Below, in pieces: positions 54,881 through 64,000 of a DNA stretch of 64,000 bases. This DNA comes from Triatoma infestans (taxonomy: Eukaryota > Arthropoda > Insecta > Hemiptera > Reduviidae). Position numbers and translations under genes: made by a program. Each line of letters starts with the position of its first letter. Within the stretch, counting starts at the first letter, position 1. The notes under the pieces were generated by a model. The model saw only the letters and a program-made list of their open reading frames with translations, did not search any database and had not been told where the DNA came from. The stretch covers positions 1 to 64,000 of the forward strand of contig JAAEAF010003535.1 in the NCBI GenBank assembly GCA_011037195.1. The letters are read 5' to 3'.

Positions 54881-56213
54881 GAATCTGAACACTACGTTAA
54901 TTTGAACAGATTGAGTCTAACTCAGCTTCATGTTTCATGCAAATATATCAAGTTTAGCATTTGTAAAATGTATACAATTCTATTGGTAATAACAAAAATT
55001 GTATCTAGTTCGTGTGTTAATAGAAAATAAAAAAGTAGAAACCATATTACCTCCAAGTTTCCGCCTCCAGTTTCTACCAAGTTTTTGCTTCTTTGGAATT
55101 GCATGTAAATGTCTGAGAAAAGCTATTGATCCCGATGACTTCTACGACACCCGGCGTCTTCATTTATCTATCGTAATTATAACTTCTCTTAAATAGTAGG
55201 AATAATTGAATATAAGTTTATTATTCTGTTTAACTACATTAATATTGATACTGATGGGCCGCTTGTATATATATTTGTGTGTATATATCTTGTTTTACAT
55301 TCTATATACCGCTTTTATTCGTTTTATTGTTGCTTTGCTAATCTGTACTACAAATATACAGCGTGGAGACCTCCCCCAAAGCGAACCTCCATATGAAACA
55401 AACAATGTAATTAATGCAATTTACATACAATACCTTTATGTAATCTCGACTTTCCAACTACCCAGTTCCCCCATCTTCTTTTATCCTTTACTCGCGCTAC
55501 ACTCCTGGAGTCCATTTGTGAGTGCCTTCTTTTTTTCTTTTTTTTCTTGTCTCTTTTTCTCTTGGTCTCCAGTACGTCTTGTCCGTCGTTGTTGTTGTGG
55601 TTACCTCCTGGTAGTCCAACTAGTTGAAGAGAAAAGGTAGTTGATCGTGGCGCCTGTCTATTAGCATATTTACTTACCTGCTTACCAATTATTAACTTGT
55701 ATATATGATAGTTTTATCCATGATACATCCTGCTCTAAACCAGCGTACACATAACTTCACTAGAAATATTGAACGCCATGCTTCCTACTTGCTTCATCTC
55801 CATACAAAACCATCATTCTAGTAAGATAAATGATTACATGACATTGATTTATTAACATATTACTATTGAGACATTTTATTGTGTGTTATATAATTAGTTT
55901 TGTTAGTTTTATACTTTAATAAAAATAAACATAACTTCATTCTTGTTGAGACTTTTACATTTTTATTGATGATCATTCTTTAGTTTTTGTTTTTATTTCA
56001 TTCTATTTTGTTCATATTCATTTTTGTGAAGTGGACAGCTTCTGTGCTATGAATAACAAATGTTATTTGATTTGTAATTAATTTTGTATAAAGAAATTAT
56101 TTTATAACAATAAACAAAAAGTAAAAAAAACTTCTACCAGTTCTAAATTTACGAGTTCAAAATCCTATATTGACTGCTCTTTGTCCAATGGCTCCCCTTT
56201 TTGTCACCATCTT
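54881..56213. other. No gene recognised
   Basis: AT-rich to neutral DNA. The 144-codon frame at 55206-55640 is hydrophobic because of T-rich codons. It has a segment PYETNNVINAIYIQYLYVIS but no family motif, so I do not call it. Confidence 0.45.
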
Positions 56214-56558
56214 TATTTTCTCTTATCCTAGTAAGAGGAACTATTACGATCGCAGAGTTTTCACCGGAAATACATGTTTTGGTGTCCCTTGAATACAAAA
56301 ACAATTTTTCAGCGAATGGTCTCTATGTGTTTCTGTGTTAACTGAATATCTTTAAAATGAAAGGTCGCAGGAAGCTCAAATTTTGATATTCCGTTTAGGC
56401 ACTACGATCGCAACAGATACGAAGATTTCGGGCAAAATCCATCAATCAGAAGTGAGGCTTTACCGAATGATTTTTTTTTTTTTTTTTTTTTAATTTAAGG
56501 CGCCTCAACATCTGTAGTGACGTTGCGCCCGGAGACTTCTCATGCACTGCCAGCCACC

Positions 56559-58327
56559 TACTTACTTACTTACTTACTAGCGGCGCTACAGCCCATCACT
56601 GAGCCTTGGGCTCAATCCGCTTCCGCCAGTCCTCTCTATCGTTTGCAGCAACCTTCCAATTTCTCACTCCTAGCACGTTTCTGGCATCCTCGCTTACCCC
56701 ATCGCTCCATCTCAATTTAGGCCTGCCCACTCTCCTAGCCCTATGTACATCCTGCTCCACAAGCCTTCTGGGTGTTTCTGACTCAGACATCCTTAATACA
56801 TAGCCCGCCCATCTGAGCCTGCCAAGCCTAATTATCTTTATGATGTCTGCTTCCCGGAATAGGTGCTTCACTTCCCGATTCTTTCTTCTTCTCCAAATTG
56901 CGCCCTCCTTAATAGGGCCAAAAATTCGTCGGAGAATTTTCCTCTCAAACCACTTGCAGCATCCCTTCATCTTTCTTTGAAATTACCCAAGCTTCGGAAC
57001 CATATGTCAGTACGGGTCGGATTAGGGTCTTATAGAGAAGCAATTTTGTATTACTTGTAATTAATTTGCTCCTCATGTGCTTATTTAGGCCATAATAGCA
57101 TCTATTCGCCAACATGCTTCTTCTTTTTATTTCCAGAGATACATCATTATCTCTGGAGATTAGGGTCACGAGGTATATGAATTGGTCAACCTGTTCAAAC
57201 GTATAGCTGCCAACTGTTACATGCGCAGGATGATCTGCAGATCCACCGGCTCTTAAATACTTTGTTTTGGCAGCATTTATTTCTAAGCCTACTTTTTTAG
57301 CCGACCTAGCCAGCTTTAGAAAGGCTCCTTCCATATCATGGAAGGACCTGCCAATTATATCCACATCATCTGCGTAGGCTAAAACTTGGACAGACTTGTG
57401 GAATATACCGACCAGCGGTATTTCGGCCTCACGCATTAAATACTCCAAAACTAGGTTAAAAAGTAGGCAGGATAAAGCATCTCCTTGCCTTAAACCTTTA
57501 TTGCTGCCAAATTCTGGTGAGAGATACCCCTTAATACACACAGCACACACAGTGTCTTTCATGGTAATCATAATCAGGCGTACTAATTTCGGGGGTATAT
57601 TTAAATGTAGCAGGGCATTGTACAATTCCTCTCTTTGGACACTGTCATAGGCTGACTTGAAATCTATGAAGAGATGGTGGGTTTGAAGATCATATTCTCT
57701 TCCTTTTTCTAAAATCCTTCTCAGTGAGAATATGTGGTCTGATGTTGATTTGTCTTTTCTGCACCCGCATTGGTACTTGCCTACCTCTCTCTCAGCATAA
57801 GGAAGAAGCCTTGAAAATAAGACATTGGAGAATACCTTATATGCACAATTAAGGAGTGATATTCCCCTGTAATTACTGCACTCCAACTTGTCTCCTTTTT
57901 TAAAGATGGGACATATAATTGCTTTTCTCCAAGAATCGGGTATATCTTCCGTTATCCAAACGCTGAGAAACACTTCCCTCAGTTCTTTTATAACACTCTC
58001 GCCCCCATACTTGAATAGTTCCGGGTTGAGATTATCACATCCAGGGGCCTTACAGTTTCTCATTTTATTAATAGCATCCCTAATTTCTTCTTCATCAGGA
58101 GGCTCTATTTGTTCATCATCATTAAGGATAGGTAGCTGGGTGGTTTCATTTCCCACTTCATTGTTTAAAAGATTTCCGAAGTGACGTGCCCATCTATTCA
58201 GGATTTCCTTTTCTTCCGTGGCCATAGACCCATCCTCCAATCTACAAAAAACGCTGTTTAGCTTAAATGATGCTCTCTCTTGATTAATATTTTGAAAGAA
58301 AGCTCGGCCTTTGCATCTCTAGTTCCG
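56559..58327 (-). mobile_element. RTE-like non-LTR retrotransposon, 5'-truncated
   Basis: It is flanked by the perfect 13-bp duplication ACTGCCAGCCACC (56546-56558 and 58328-58340). The 3' tail is a TAAG-type repeat (read as TACTTACTTACT on the plus strand), the same tail type as the element at 17048-19201, though the proteins differ clearly. The perfect duplication suggests this is one of the younger insertions in the window. Confidence 0.9.
56596..58327 (-). pseudogene. RTE-like reverse transcriptase, nearly continuous, one frameshift
   Basis: Coding begins at the truncation (58325) with RCKGRAFFQNINQERASFKL and stays open to 56945. It includes NKMRNCKAPGCDNLNPELFK, KAIICPIFKKGDKLECSNYR, HHLFIDFKSAYDSVQREEL, GLRQGDALSCLLFNLVLEYL and the catalytic LAYADDVDIIG. 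Thumb and post-RT blocks (FIYLVTLISRDND, LTYGSEAWVISKKDEGML) follow. A frameshift near 56950 puts the last 124 residues, with LRRIFGPIKEGAIWRRRKNR and RLRWAGYVLRM, in another frame. The endonuclease domain is absent through truncation. Confidence 0.9.
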
Positions 58328-59316
58328 ACTGCCAGCCACCAGACAGTGTTCTCTCGTTCGAGACAACTCAGCCCATTACCGGACAGTGAGCTGTAAGAGG
58401 CCCCTACGAAGTGAAAATCTTGCCCAATTGTTTTTTTTTCCAGTATTTGCGAGTTTCTTTATACTTCGATACGATCTACACACATAAATATCTATCTCTT
58501 TTATTTGAAACATTCTCTCGGGAAAATTAATTTGTTCTGGGGGAAAGCAGTAGCATTATATTTTCCCACTAAAGTACCACTTCGATATAATATATGGTTT
58601 TATCACCTATGCAATATTAATCATATTAGAAGTATTGATGGAATTCCAAATTTGAAGAAATATCGGTTTACCGGAAGTGAAATTTTACAGAATGTTTTTT
58701 GACTTTTTTGGAATTTTCTTCAAAAAACGGCTCCGATTTTCTTTAAACTTAGTATATCGCCTACATATACAAAGGAGCTACAACTTTTATTTGAAACATT
58801 TCTCTGGGAAAAAATTCATTTAAGGGCACTTTTAGGATGTTTTCCTCTAGAGTGCTATTTCAATTTATCATATAATTGTATTTTCTAAATAATATTAAAT
58901 ATAATTAAATATGCTTTACCAATTTTCTTTAAACGTAGTATATCGCCTACACATACAAAGGAGCTACAACTTTTATTTGAAATATTTCAAGGTGGTTTTT
59001 GGGAGAGGGACAGCGTTTTATTTTTTATCTAAAGTGCTATTTTAGTTTATTATACAATACTATTATCTAAATAATATTAATTAGAATTAAATATGTTGTC
59101 AGAATTGGGAGTTTGAAGAAAATCGGTTGACCGGAAATGCATTTTTTACTGAAGTTATTTCCGTTTTCTACGATTTTATCAAACAAACAAAACCACCGAT
59201 GGATTTCTTAAATTTGTTACACTAGCTATGATTACAGGAGTCATATCACTTTTTTTTTTTGCAAGAAAGTTTATTTATAGGAGTTTTGTGGAAGGGAGAG
59301 TGTATGATTTCCTCAA

Positions 59317-60308
59317 CTATGTGGTACACGGACGGGTCCAAGATGGAAGATGGAGTAGGAGCCGGCGTGTACGGGGCTCATCCGAGATGTAATATCTCGG
59401 TGAGCCTGGGAAGGCTAGCTACGGTCTTTCAGGCGGAGCTAGTCGCGATTATTATCTGCGCCGCCGAAATAAGAAGACGGGGAGTGCATAACTCCAGAGT
59501 CGTCATTTATTCGGATAGCCAGGCTGCTCTGCGGGCAATTGACTCGTGGGAGATCAGCTCAAGGCTGGTGTGGGACTGCCTAGGTGCACTCAGGGAAATT
59601 AGTAGCCATAATAAGGTCTTCCTGGTTTGGGTACCTGGGCACTCGGGTTACAGAGGCAATGAGGCGGCGGACCGCCTGGCCCCGGAGGGTTCAATGAGAG
59701 CACTTATCGGGCCGGAGCCGTTCTGTGGCGTCTCAAGGTGCCTCAGGAGTGCATCCATTAAGACATGGATATAGGACCGATCAAGGGAATGGTGGGTCAA
59801 AACTTCAGGCCAGAGGCAGGCGAAAAAGTTTATCCATAGCCACTCGCCCAAGCTAACTGCGGAATTACTCCAATTAGGCCGGGCGGCCATAAGGATAGCA
59901 GTTGGCGTTCTCACTGGCCATTGTAGATTAAATAAGCACATGCATCGCATGGGCCTGGCAACGGATAGCCTGTGTAGGTTTTGTCAGGAAGAAGAGGAGA
60001 CGGCACTGCATGTGGTATGTCAGTGCGAGGGGCTGGTTTGGCTAAGGTACCGCCTCTTTGGTAAAGAGAAGCTGGTGCCGAAATAAGAAGACCAGGGCCC
60101 TCTCTCGGACCTATTAAGTCTTTTAAGGCAAGCAGGACTCGAGAGGGTGCTCTGATGACCACCTGGGAGCCCCCCCCCAATTCCACAGTCCGGCTAAGGA
60201 CAGGCTAGAGGGGGTCTCCAACTAGGGGGGTGCCACAATCGAACCTTGGGGTGCCGCGGTGGCGTAGGCTGAAGAGCCAATTCCCCTGTTAGAATCTAAT
60301 CTAATCTA
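59317..60308 (+). mobile_element. I/R1-type non-LTR retrotransposon, 5'-truncated
   Basis: ATGATTTCCTCAA (59304-59316) and ATGATTTCTTCAA (60309-60321) flank it, a 13-bp duplication with one mismatch. The 3' end is (TAATC)n. It begins inside the RNase H domain: MWYTDGSKMEDGVGAGVY (first Asp), then ATVFQAELVAI (Glu), VVIYSDSQAALRAID (Asp) and WVPGHSGYRGNEAADRLA (last Asp). The frame breaks at a TAG at 59773-59775, after SIKTWI. A Cys/His block with TGHCRLNKHMHRM and CRFCQEEEETALHVVCQC follows. Only the start of the domain and the RT are missing. Confidence 0.9.
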
Positions 60309-60555
60309 ATCTAATGATTTCTTCAAAAATGTCAAGTTTATTAAGCTGGGCACAATAGGTCCAGTTGTGGTCTAATTGCTGAACCTCCTTAATGGGTCAC
60401 CGAGTTTCTAGATTAGAAGTTTAAATTTTCTATTGATATAAAATTCAAGACAAGTACACATTTAGTAAAAATTATGAGATTGAATGAAATTGGTCATTTA
60501 TATCTGTGTAAACTGCATTAAGAGAGAGAGAGGCGTGTAAATGTTTCATACGAGA

Positions 60556-61284
60556 TTTGTTAACTATAAAACATCTAATATGAATAATAAATAGGGGTTG
60601 GCAACCCTGGCACCTGTGTGAATCTGAGTGTGTTTGATGTATAGATAAGCAGATAGTTCTTTTCTCAGAATGAACTCATTCTTTTTGTTATTTGGATATG
60701 CATGAACTTATAAAAATTAGAATTTGTTGGTGTTTGTACATGTATATATATTGGTATAAGATTTTTGAGGGAAAGAAAAATGGCTTAAGTCCAAAGTAGT
60801 CGATGCCATTAACCATTACAAAAAAAAAAAAAAATAAAAAAAAAAAATAAAAATAAATTGAATTTAACTGAATAAATAATTAGTTTGATCTGGAGCGAAC
60901 AAAATATAACATTTATTTGGTGGACGAGCTTTGGGATTAGTGCGATGTCGTGTTAGAACAGAGAAATCTTTCAGCTTAACTCCCACCTTAAACTCTCAGC
61001 TTTGACTGTGATTATGATCAGTTCAGATTGTTTTACTGTTTTTAATAATTTCCAAAATAAGTTTTCTTATCTTTATAAACTCAATTAATAGAAAGAACCA
61101 GTCTCTCCGCCATTATGTTTTTCTACTGTTGGAAGACGCCAAATACACAGAGTATGTTTAGTAATGGCTGTTCTTAAATATTCATTTTATTCCATTCCTT
61201 ACCTAATTGAGGGTTAGATTAGATAGAAACGGGGGGGGGGAGGGAGAGCATCATTCTACTGCGACCTTCAAGGCGAGGTCTATT
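60556..61284. other. No gene recognised
   Basis: AT-rich, with a poly-A/AAAT stretch at 60818-60855 and a G-run near 61230. The sequence just before the A-stretch (CTTAAGTCCAAAGTAGTCGA) could be the end of a retroposon. Confidence 0.45.
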
Positions 61285-61745
61285 GTGGATCCCCTTAAGT
61301 TATAGCACAACCCCCAGCTTTGCCCTCCTAATCAATCCTAACAAAGCTAAGAGCGGCTCCGTCATGAAGCTCATAGCTTCAGGATTGCCTGTCCCCAATT
61401 GAAGAAACCTAATCCTCGTCAGGCTGGCGCATTCACAAAGATGTGCGCCGGGGTTTCTTCCTCTGCCTTGCAGAATCGGCATACCGCACTATCTACAAGT
61501 TGTAGATGGTGCATGTGTCTGTTCAGCCTACAATGTTCTGTTAGTAGACCCACAATTAGCCTTATATCCCTTCGGGTATGGCTCAGTAGATCTCTGGTAA
61601 ATTTAGGCAAATGTCTCTTGATAAAGAGCTTTGTCTGCCTCCGTCCTGGTGTTCTCTCCCACCAAAGCAGACGCTGTTCTTCTATCCAACCTTTGAGGTA
61701 TCCTGCGAACCTTCCCTCGCTAGGGCATCCGCCCCTAATATTTTA
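61285..61745 (-). mobile_element. I/R1-type non-LTR ORF2 C-terminal fragment
   Basis: On the minus strand TRRDIRLIVGLLTEHCRLNR is followed by HMHHLQLVDSAVCRFCKAEE and ETPAHIF, the Cys/His block after RNase H. The tail frame has LTRIRFLQLGTGNPEAMSFM. It is related to, but distinct from, the copies at 1.5 and 59.3 kb, and closer to that at 6.8 kb. It is truncated upstream. Confidence 0.75.
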
Positions 61746-61904
61746 GGGTTACTGCCCTCCTCGGAAGCGAGTTTAGAATACAATAGTTAAAATAAAATAA
61801 TGTTATAAACACAAAATAAAGCGATTATTGTAATTTTATGCGCAATCATATAAAACAAAGAATTTTTAATAAATTTGATAAATAAAACAAATTGATCTAT
61901 AATA

Positions 61905-62520
61905 TATACGAGGAAGTATGCAGAGGAAGTATGATCGTGTCACATTTCCGAATTTCATTTTTCACCGGAAATATTTGAGGTCTCGCGAGTATGGGAAACA
62001 AAAAATTATTGTAGCAAATGCTCTATGTTTGTGTTTATATATATGTGTGTGTGTGCCCAAAATATCTCAGAAACGAAAACTTGCACGAAGCTTAAACTTG
62101 ATATACCATTCAGGTACTACCACCACAAATGACACGAAAGTTTCGGTCAAAATCCATTAACCGGAAGTGCGATTTTGTAATGATTTTTTGTTTTCCTAGT
62201 TTTTCGCAATTTTTTTTTTAAATTGATTACAATCTGAGAGTCTACCATCTACACACTATTATGTTACATTAAAAGTATTGTTAGAATTCCAAATTTGAAG
62301 AAAATCCGTTTACCGGAAGTACTTCATTATAAAATAGTTTTGCTCTTTGGAATTTTCTCGAAAACGATTGCAACGTTTTTCTTGAAACTTGGATTGCTAA
62401 CTGCATAGTTATCTCACTTTGATTTGAAACATGATTCTAGATAAATTTATATTTGAGGTATTGTATGCTGCTGAGTCGTAATGTATATCCTCTAAATTGC
62501 ACGTTTTCTAGGCTCGATGG
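61905..62520 (-). repeat. H repeat copy m, partial
   Basis: It has GAGGAAGTATGATCGTGTCA, TTTCACCGGAAATATTTGAG, a short GT tract near 62045, AATGACACGAAAGTTTCGG and ACCGGAAGTGCGATTTTG. It is truncated on the right. Confidence 0.7.
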
Positions 62521-62935
62521 GTCTAATAGATAAGGCTCCCCACTTTCTATATCATTATGGCTTTTCTGTGCTTGATAAAAATTTCATATCTGAAGCAAAT
62601 TTGTCATTTTATAGTAATTACAATAAAAAAAAAGTTATGTGAGAGTTTAATGTTGGATATTTTTGAACTCTGATCTCTGGATTCTATGTTACCTATTGCT
62701 TCGGCTCACCCTCATTTTCATTGCGATCTTTGCTGTTTTCTTAACTTCTGTTTCTTACGTTTATTTATTTATTTTATTTTTTTGTCTAGTCAATTGCATT
62801 TTAAGAACATTCTGTTTCTACAGTTGATATCATTGATGTTATTTAAGGATTTACTGTAAAATTTCATTAGAATGCTGTTTAAAGGACATAAACATCCTGA
62901 TGTTATCTAACTTGCCCATGCTCTCGTCATTGTTC

Positions 62936-64000
62936 GGGAAGCTAGGAGAGATGACGCACATTTCAAAGTTATGCCCTGGTATCAAATATTATAGGGTATA
63001 GTAAAGACGGTAATAATGAGATAAAACTAGCATTATGGATGCCAGAAATATAAAAAAAATATATTAATTTGAAATTATCAAATTATGAAGAAGAAAATGT
63101 AACATTCGCTGGCAAAAGGACATATTCAGGTAGAAGAACAACTATTGTTCCTTAGAGGTCAAGGAACTTGCGTTAGGCATTGTTACCCCCTTCTCAAAGG
63201 GAAAATTTGTACTAACAAGAGAGCATTCTTTCAAGGACAGTCTGCATTCTGTTCAAACAACGGACAGTCTGAAACAGACACTGAACCAGAACACCTGGTA
63301 CCAATAAACATCAGTGGCAGTTATAAGTTAAAACATAAGAGTTTTGCACTTAATCTATATAAATAATTGATTTATAAACATAATTACTGTGTTATTGAAA
63401 AGCATTTAATTTTCTTTAAAGATAATATATTTAATTTAATCTACCAGTGTTTTCTTAAATATTTCTTGTTACTTTTCTTCTCTTTGAAGATTCACAGAAG
63501 CCCTTTACTAAACCGCCACCACGCCACAAGCTACCATTACACTACAACACATCTCACCAATTACATTTCAGTCAACTACAAAAAAATCTTAGACAAAATC
63601 TACAAAAAAATGTTATTTTTCAAAATAAAGACATTCTCATTTATTCCAAATACACTACATTTGGCCGTCTCTCCTACTATGGTAGAATAGATGACGCATC
63701 ATAAGTAGGAGTCCTCTCCTCTGTGAAGGTAACATGGTTGATCGACATGAAACTTGGTAAACACGAGCCTGCACATGTCTGCGATCCCAACTTTAACGAT
63801 AGCAGGAAATCTGTCATTTCAATTGCAATTAATATAGTATATAAAACAGAAAAAACATTTACTAAGCATTATTCAGATATTCACCAGATATAGCTGATGC
63901 GTATAAATGTTCGTAGAACACACAAAATAGCTGAAGAATTTTGCAATAAGATCGCTTCTGATCTCTCTACTCCTGGACTAACTTCCATGATGCCACGTGG
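62936..64000. mobile_element. MITE copy 2, runs off the window end
   Basis: It starts GGGAAGCTAGGAGAGATGAC and continues CACATTTCAAAGTTATGCCC, as in copy 1. After an unrelated stretch at about 62985-63595 the shared sequence resumes at ATGTTATTTTTCAAAATAAA and continues to the last base, near CCATGATGCCACGTGG. Confidence 0.75.
62985..63595. other. Sequence present in MITE copy 2 but not in copy 1
   Basis: About 610 bp replace some 80 bp of copy 1. It includes a 73-codon plus-strand frame at 63145-63366 with no motif I know, and, at 63500-63565, an inverted piece of the repeat at 10320 (GCCACAAGCTACCATTACAC). No clear target duplication is visible. It could be a longer parental form or a composite insertion. 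Confidence 0.4.

Larger units (their letters stand above)
56497..58420 (-). mobile_element. tRNA-SINE split by an RTE-like element
   Basis: The SINE tail (AAGGCGCCTCAACATCTG, GCGCCCGGAGACTTCTC) lies at 56497-56558. The rest (CAGACAGTGTTCTCTCG, ACCGGACAGTGAGCTG) lies at 58341-58420. ACTGCCAGCCACC is present on both sides of the insertion. The tRNA-like head is missing or beyond recognition. Confidence 0.75.
56214..60555 (-). repeat. H repeat copy l, spread over 4.3 kb by nested insertions
   Basis: The hairpin end lies at about 56214-56240 (TCTCTTATCCTAGTAAGAGG). Family units occur at 56260-56490, 58430-59316 and 60309-60520. The far end, TTAAGAGAGAGAGGCGTGTA then CATACGAGA at 60555, is a degenerate version of the terminal AGTAAGAGAAAGTTGTGTG...CACACCAGA. 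A SINE (itself interrupted) and an I-like retrotransposon sit inside. Confidence 0.75.

Noticed and set aside
55206..55640. 144-codon hydrophobic frame resembling a multi-pass membrane protein
   Set aside because: The hydrophobicity follows from T-rich codons. No conserved motif, splice context or neighbour supports it.

Overview
This window is a gene-poor, AT-rich stretch of an arthropod genome, almost certainly an insect. The evidence is the insect-style transposons (Jockey, I/R1 and RTE-like non-LTR elements, Ty3/gypsy, Tc1/mariner with TA target sites, PIF/Harbinger), tRNA-derived SINEs, and GT-AG introns. I cannot name the species; a hemipteran is plausible but not shown. There are no bacterial-type genes, rRNAs, tRNAs or CRISPR arrays.

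Host coding sequence is scarce. Two spliced exons on the + strand (24251-24377 and 25401-25465) encode the start of a SOWAH (sosondowah) family protein. Later exons were not found and may lie beyond the window. A 257-codon intronless ORF on the - strand (39016-39789), with a poly-Asn tract and one C-terminal membrane segment, is the only other plausible cellular gene. If the SOWAH intron continues rightward, this ORF would be nested antisense inside it.

The rest is layered repeats. 1-12 kb: AT-rich DNA, three non-LTR fragments, a SINE, and mariner copy A. 12-16.5 kb: several copies of a roughly 1-kb repeat with matching inverted end motifs, tandem ~300-bp units, a CA/GT microsatellite and a terminal hairpin (here called the H repeat), plus short retroposons. 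16.5-22.8 kb: a decayed gypsy element whose integrase is split by an RTE-like insertion. 22.9-31 kb: foldback elements, the SOWAH exons, and an H repeat inserted in another H repeat. 31-37 kb: non-LTR debris, a SINE, an H repeat and mariner copy B. 38-46 kb: a MITE, the 257-aa ORF, a triple LTR-like tandem array inside a non-LTR fragment, a Harbinger element carrying an inverted-dimer retroposon, and mariner copy C. 47-54 kb: H repeats, RT debris, and a Jockey-like ORF1 split by a Harbinger derivative that carries an antisense MADF partner gene. 56-60.5 kb: an H repeat hosting a SINE (itself split by an RTE-like element) and an I-like element. 61-64 kb: more debris and a second MITE copy.

The most unusual structures are: (1) three mariner-derived elements that are all near-palindromes with ~530-bp inverted arms, one with its central spacer flipped; (2) the H-repeat family, whose architecture resembles Helentron-associated elements; (3) a short retroposon family existing as a monomer and as inverted dimers, carrying a motif resembling a minimal hammerhead ribozyme; (4) the triple LTR-like array. 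Every transposon ORF seen is broken or truncated, so no autonomous element is visible.
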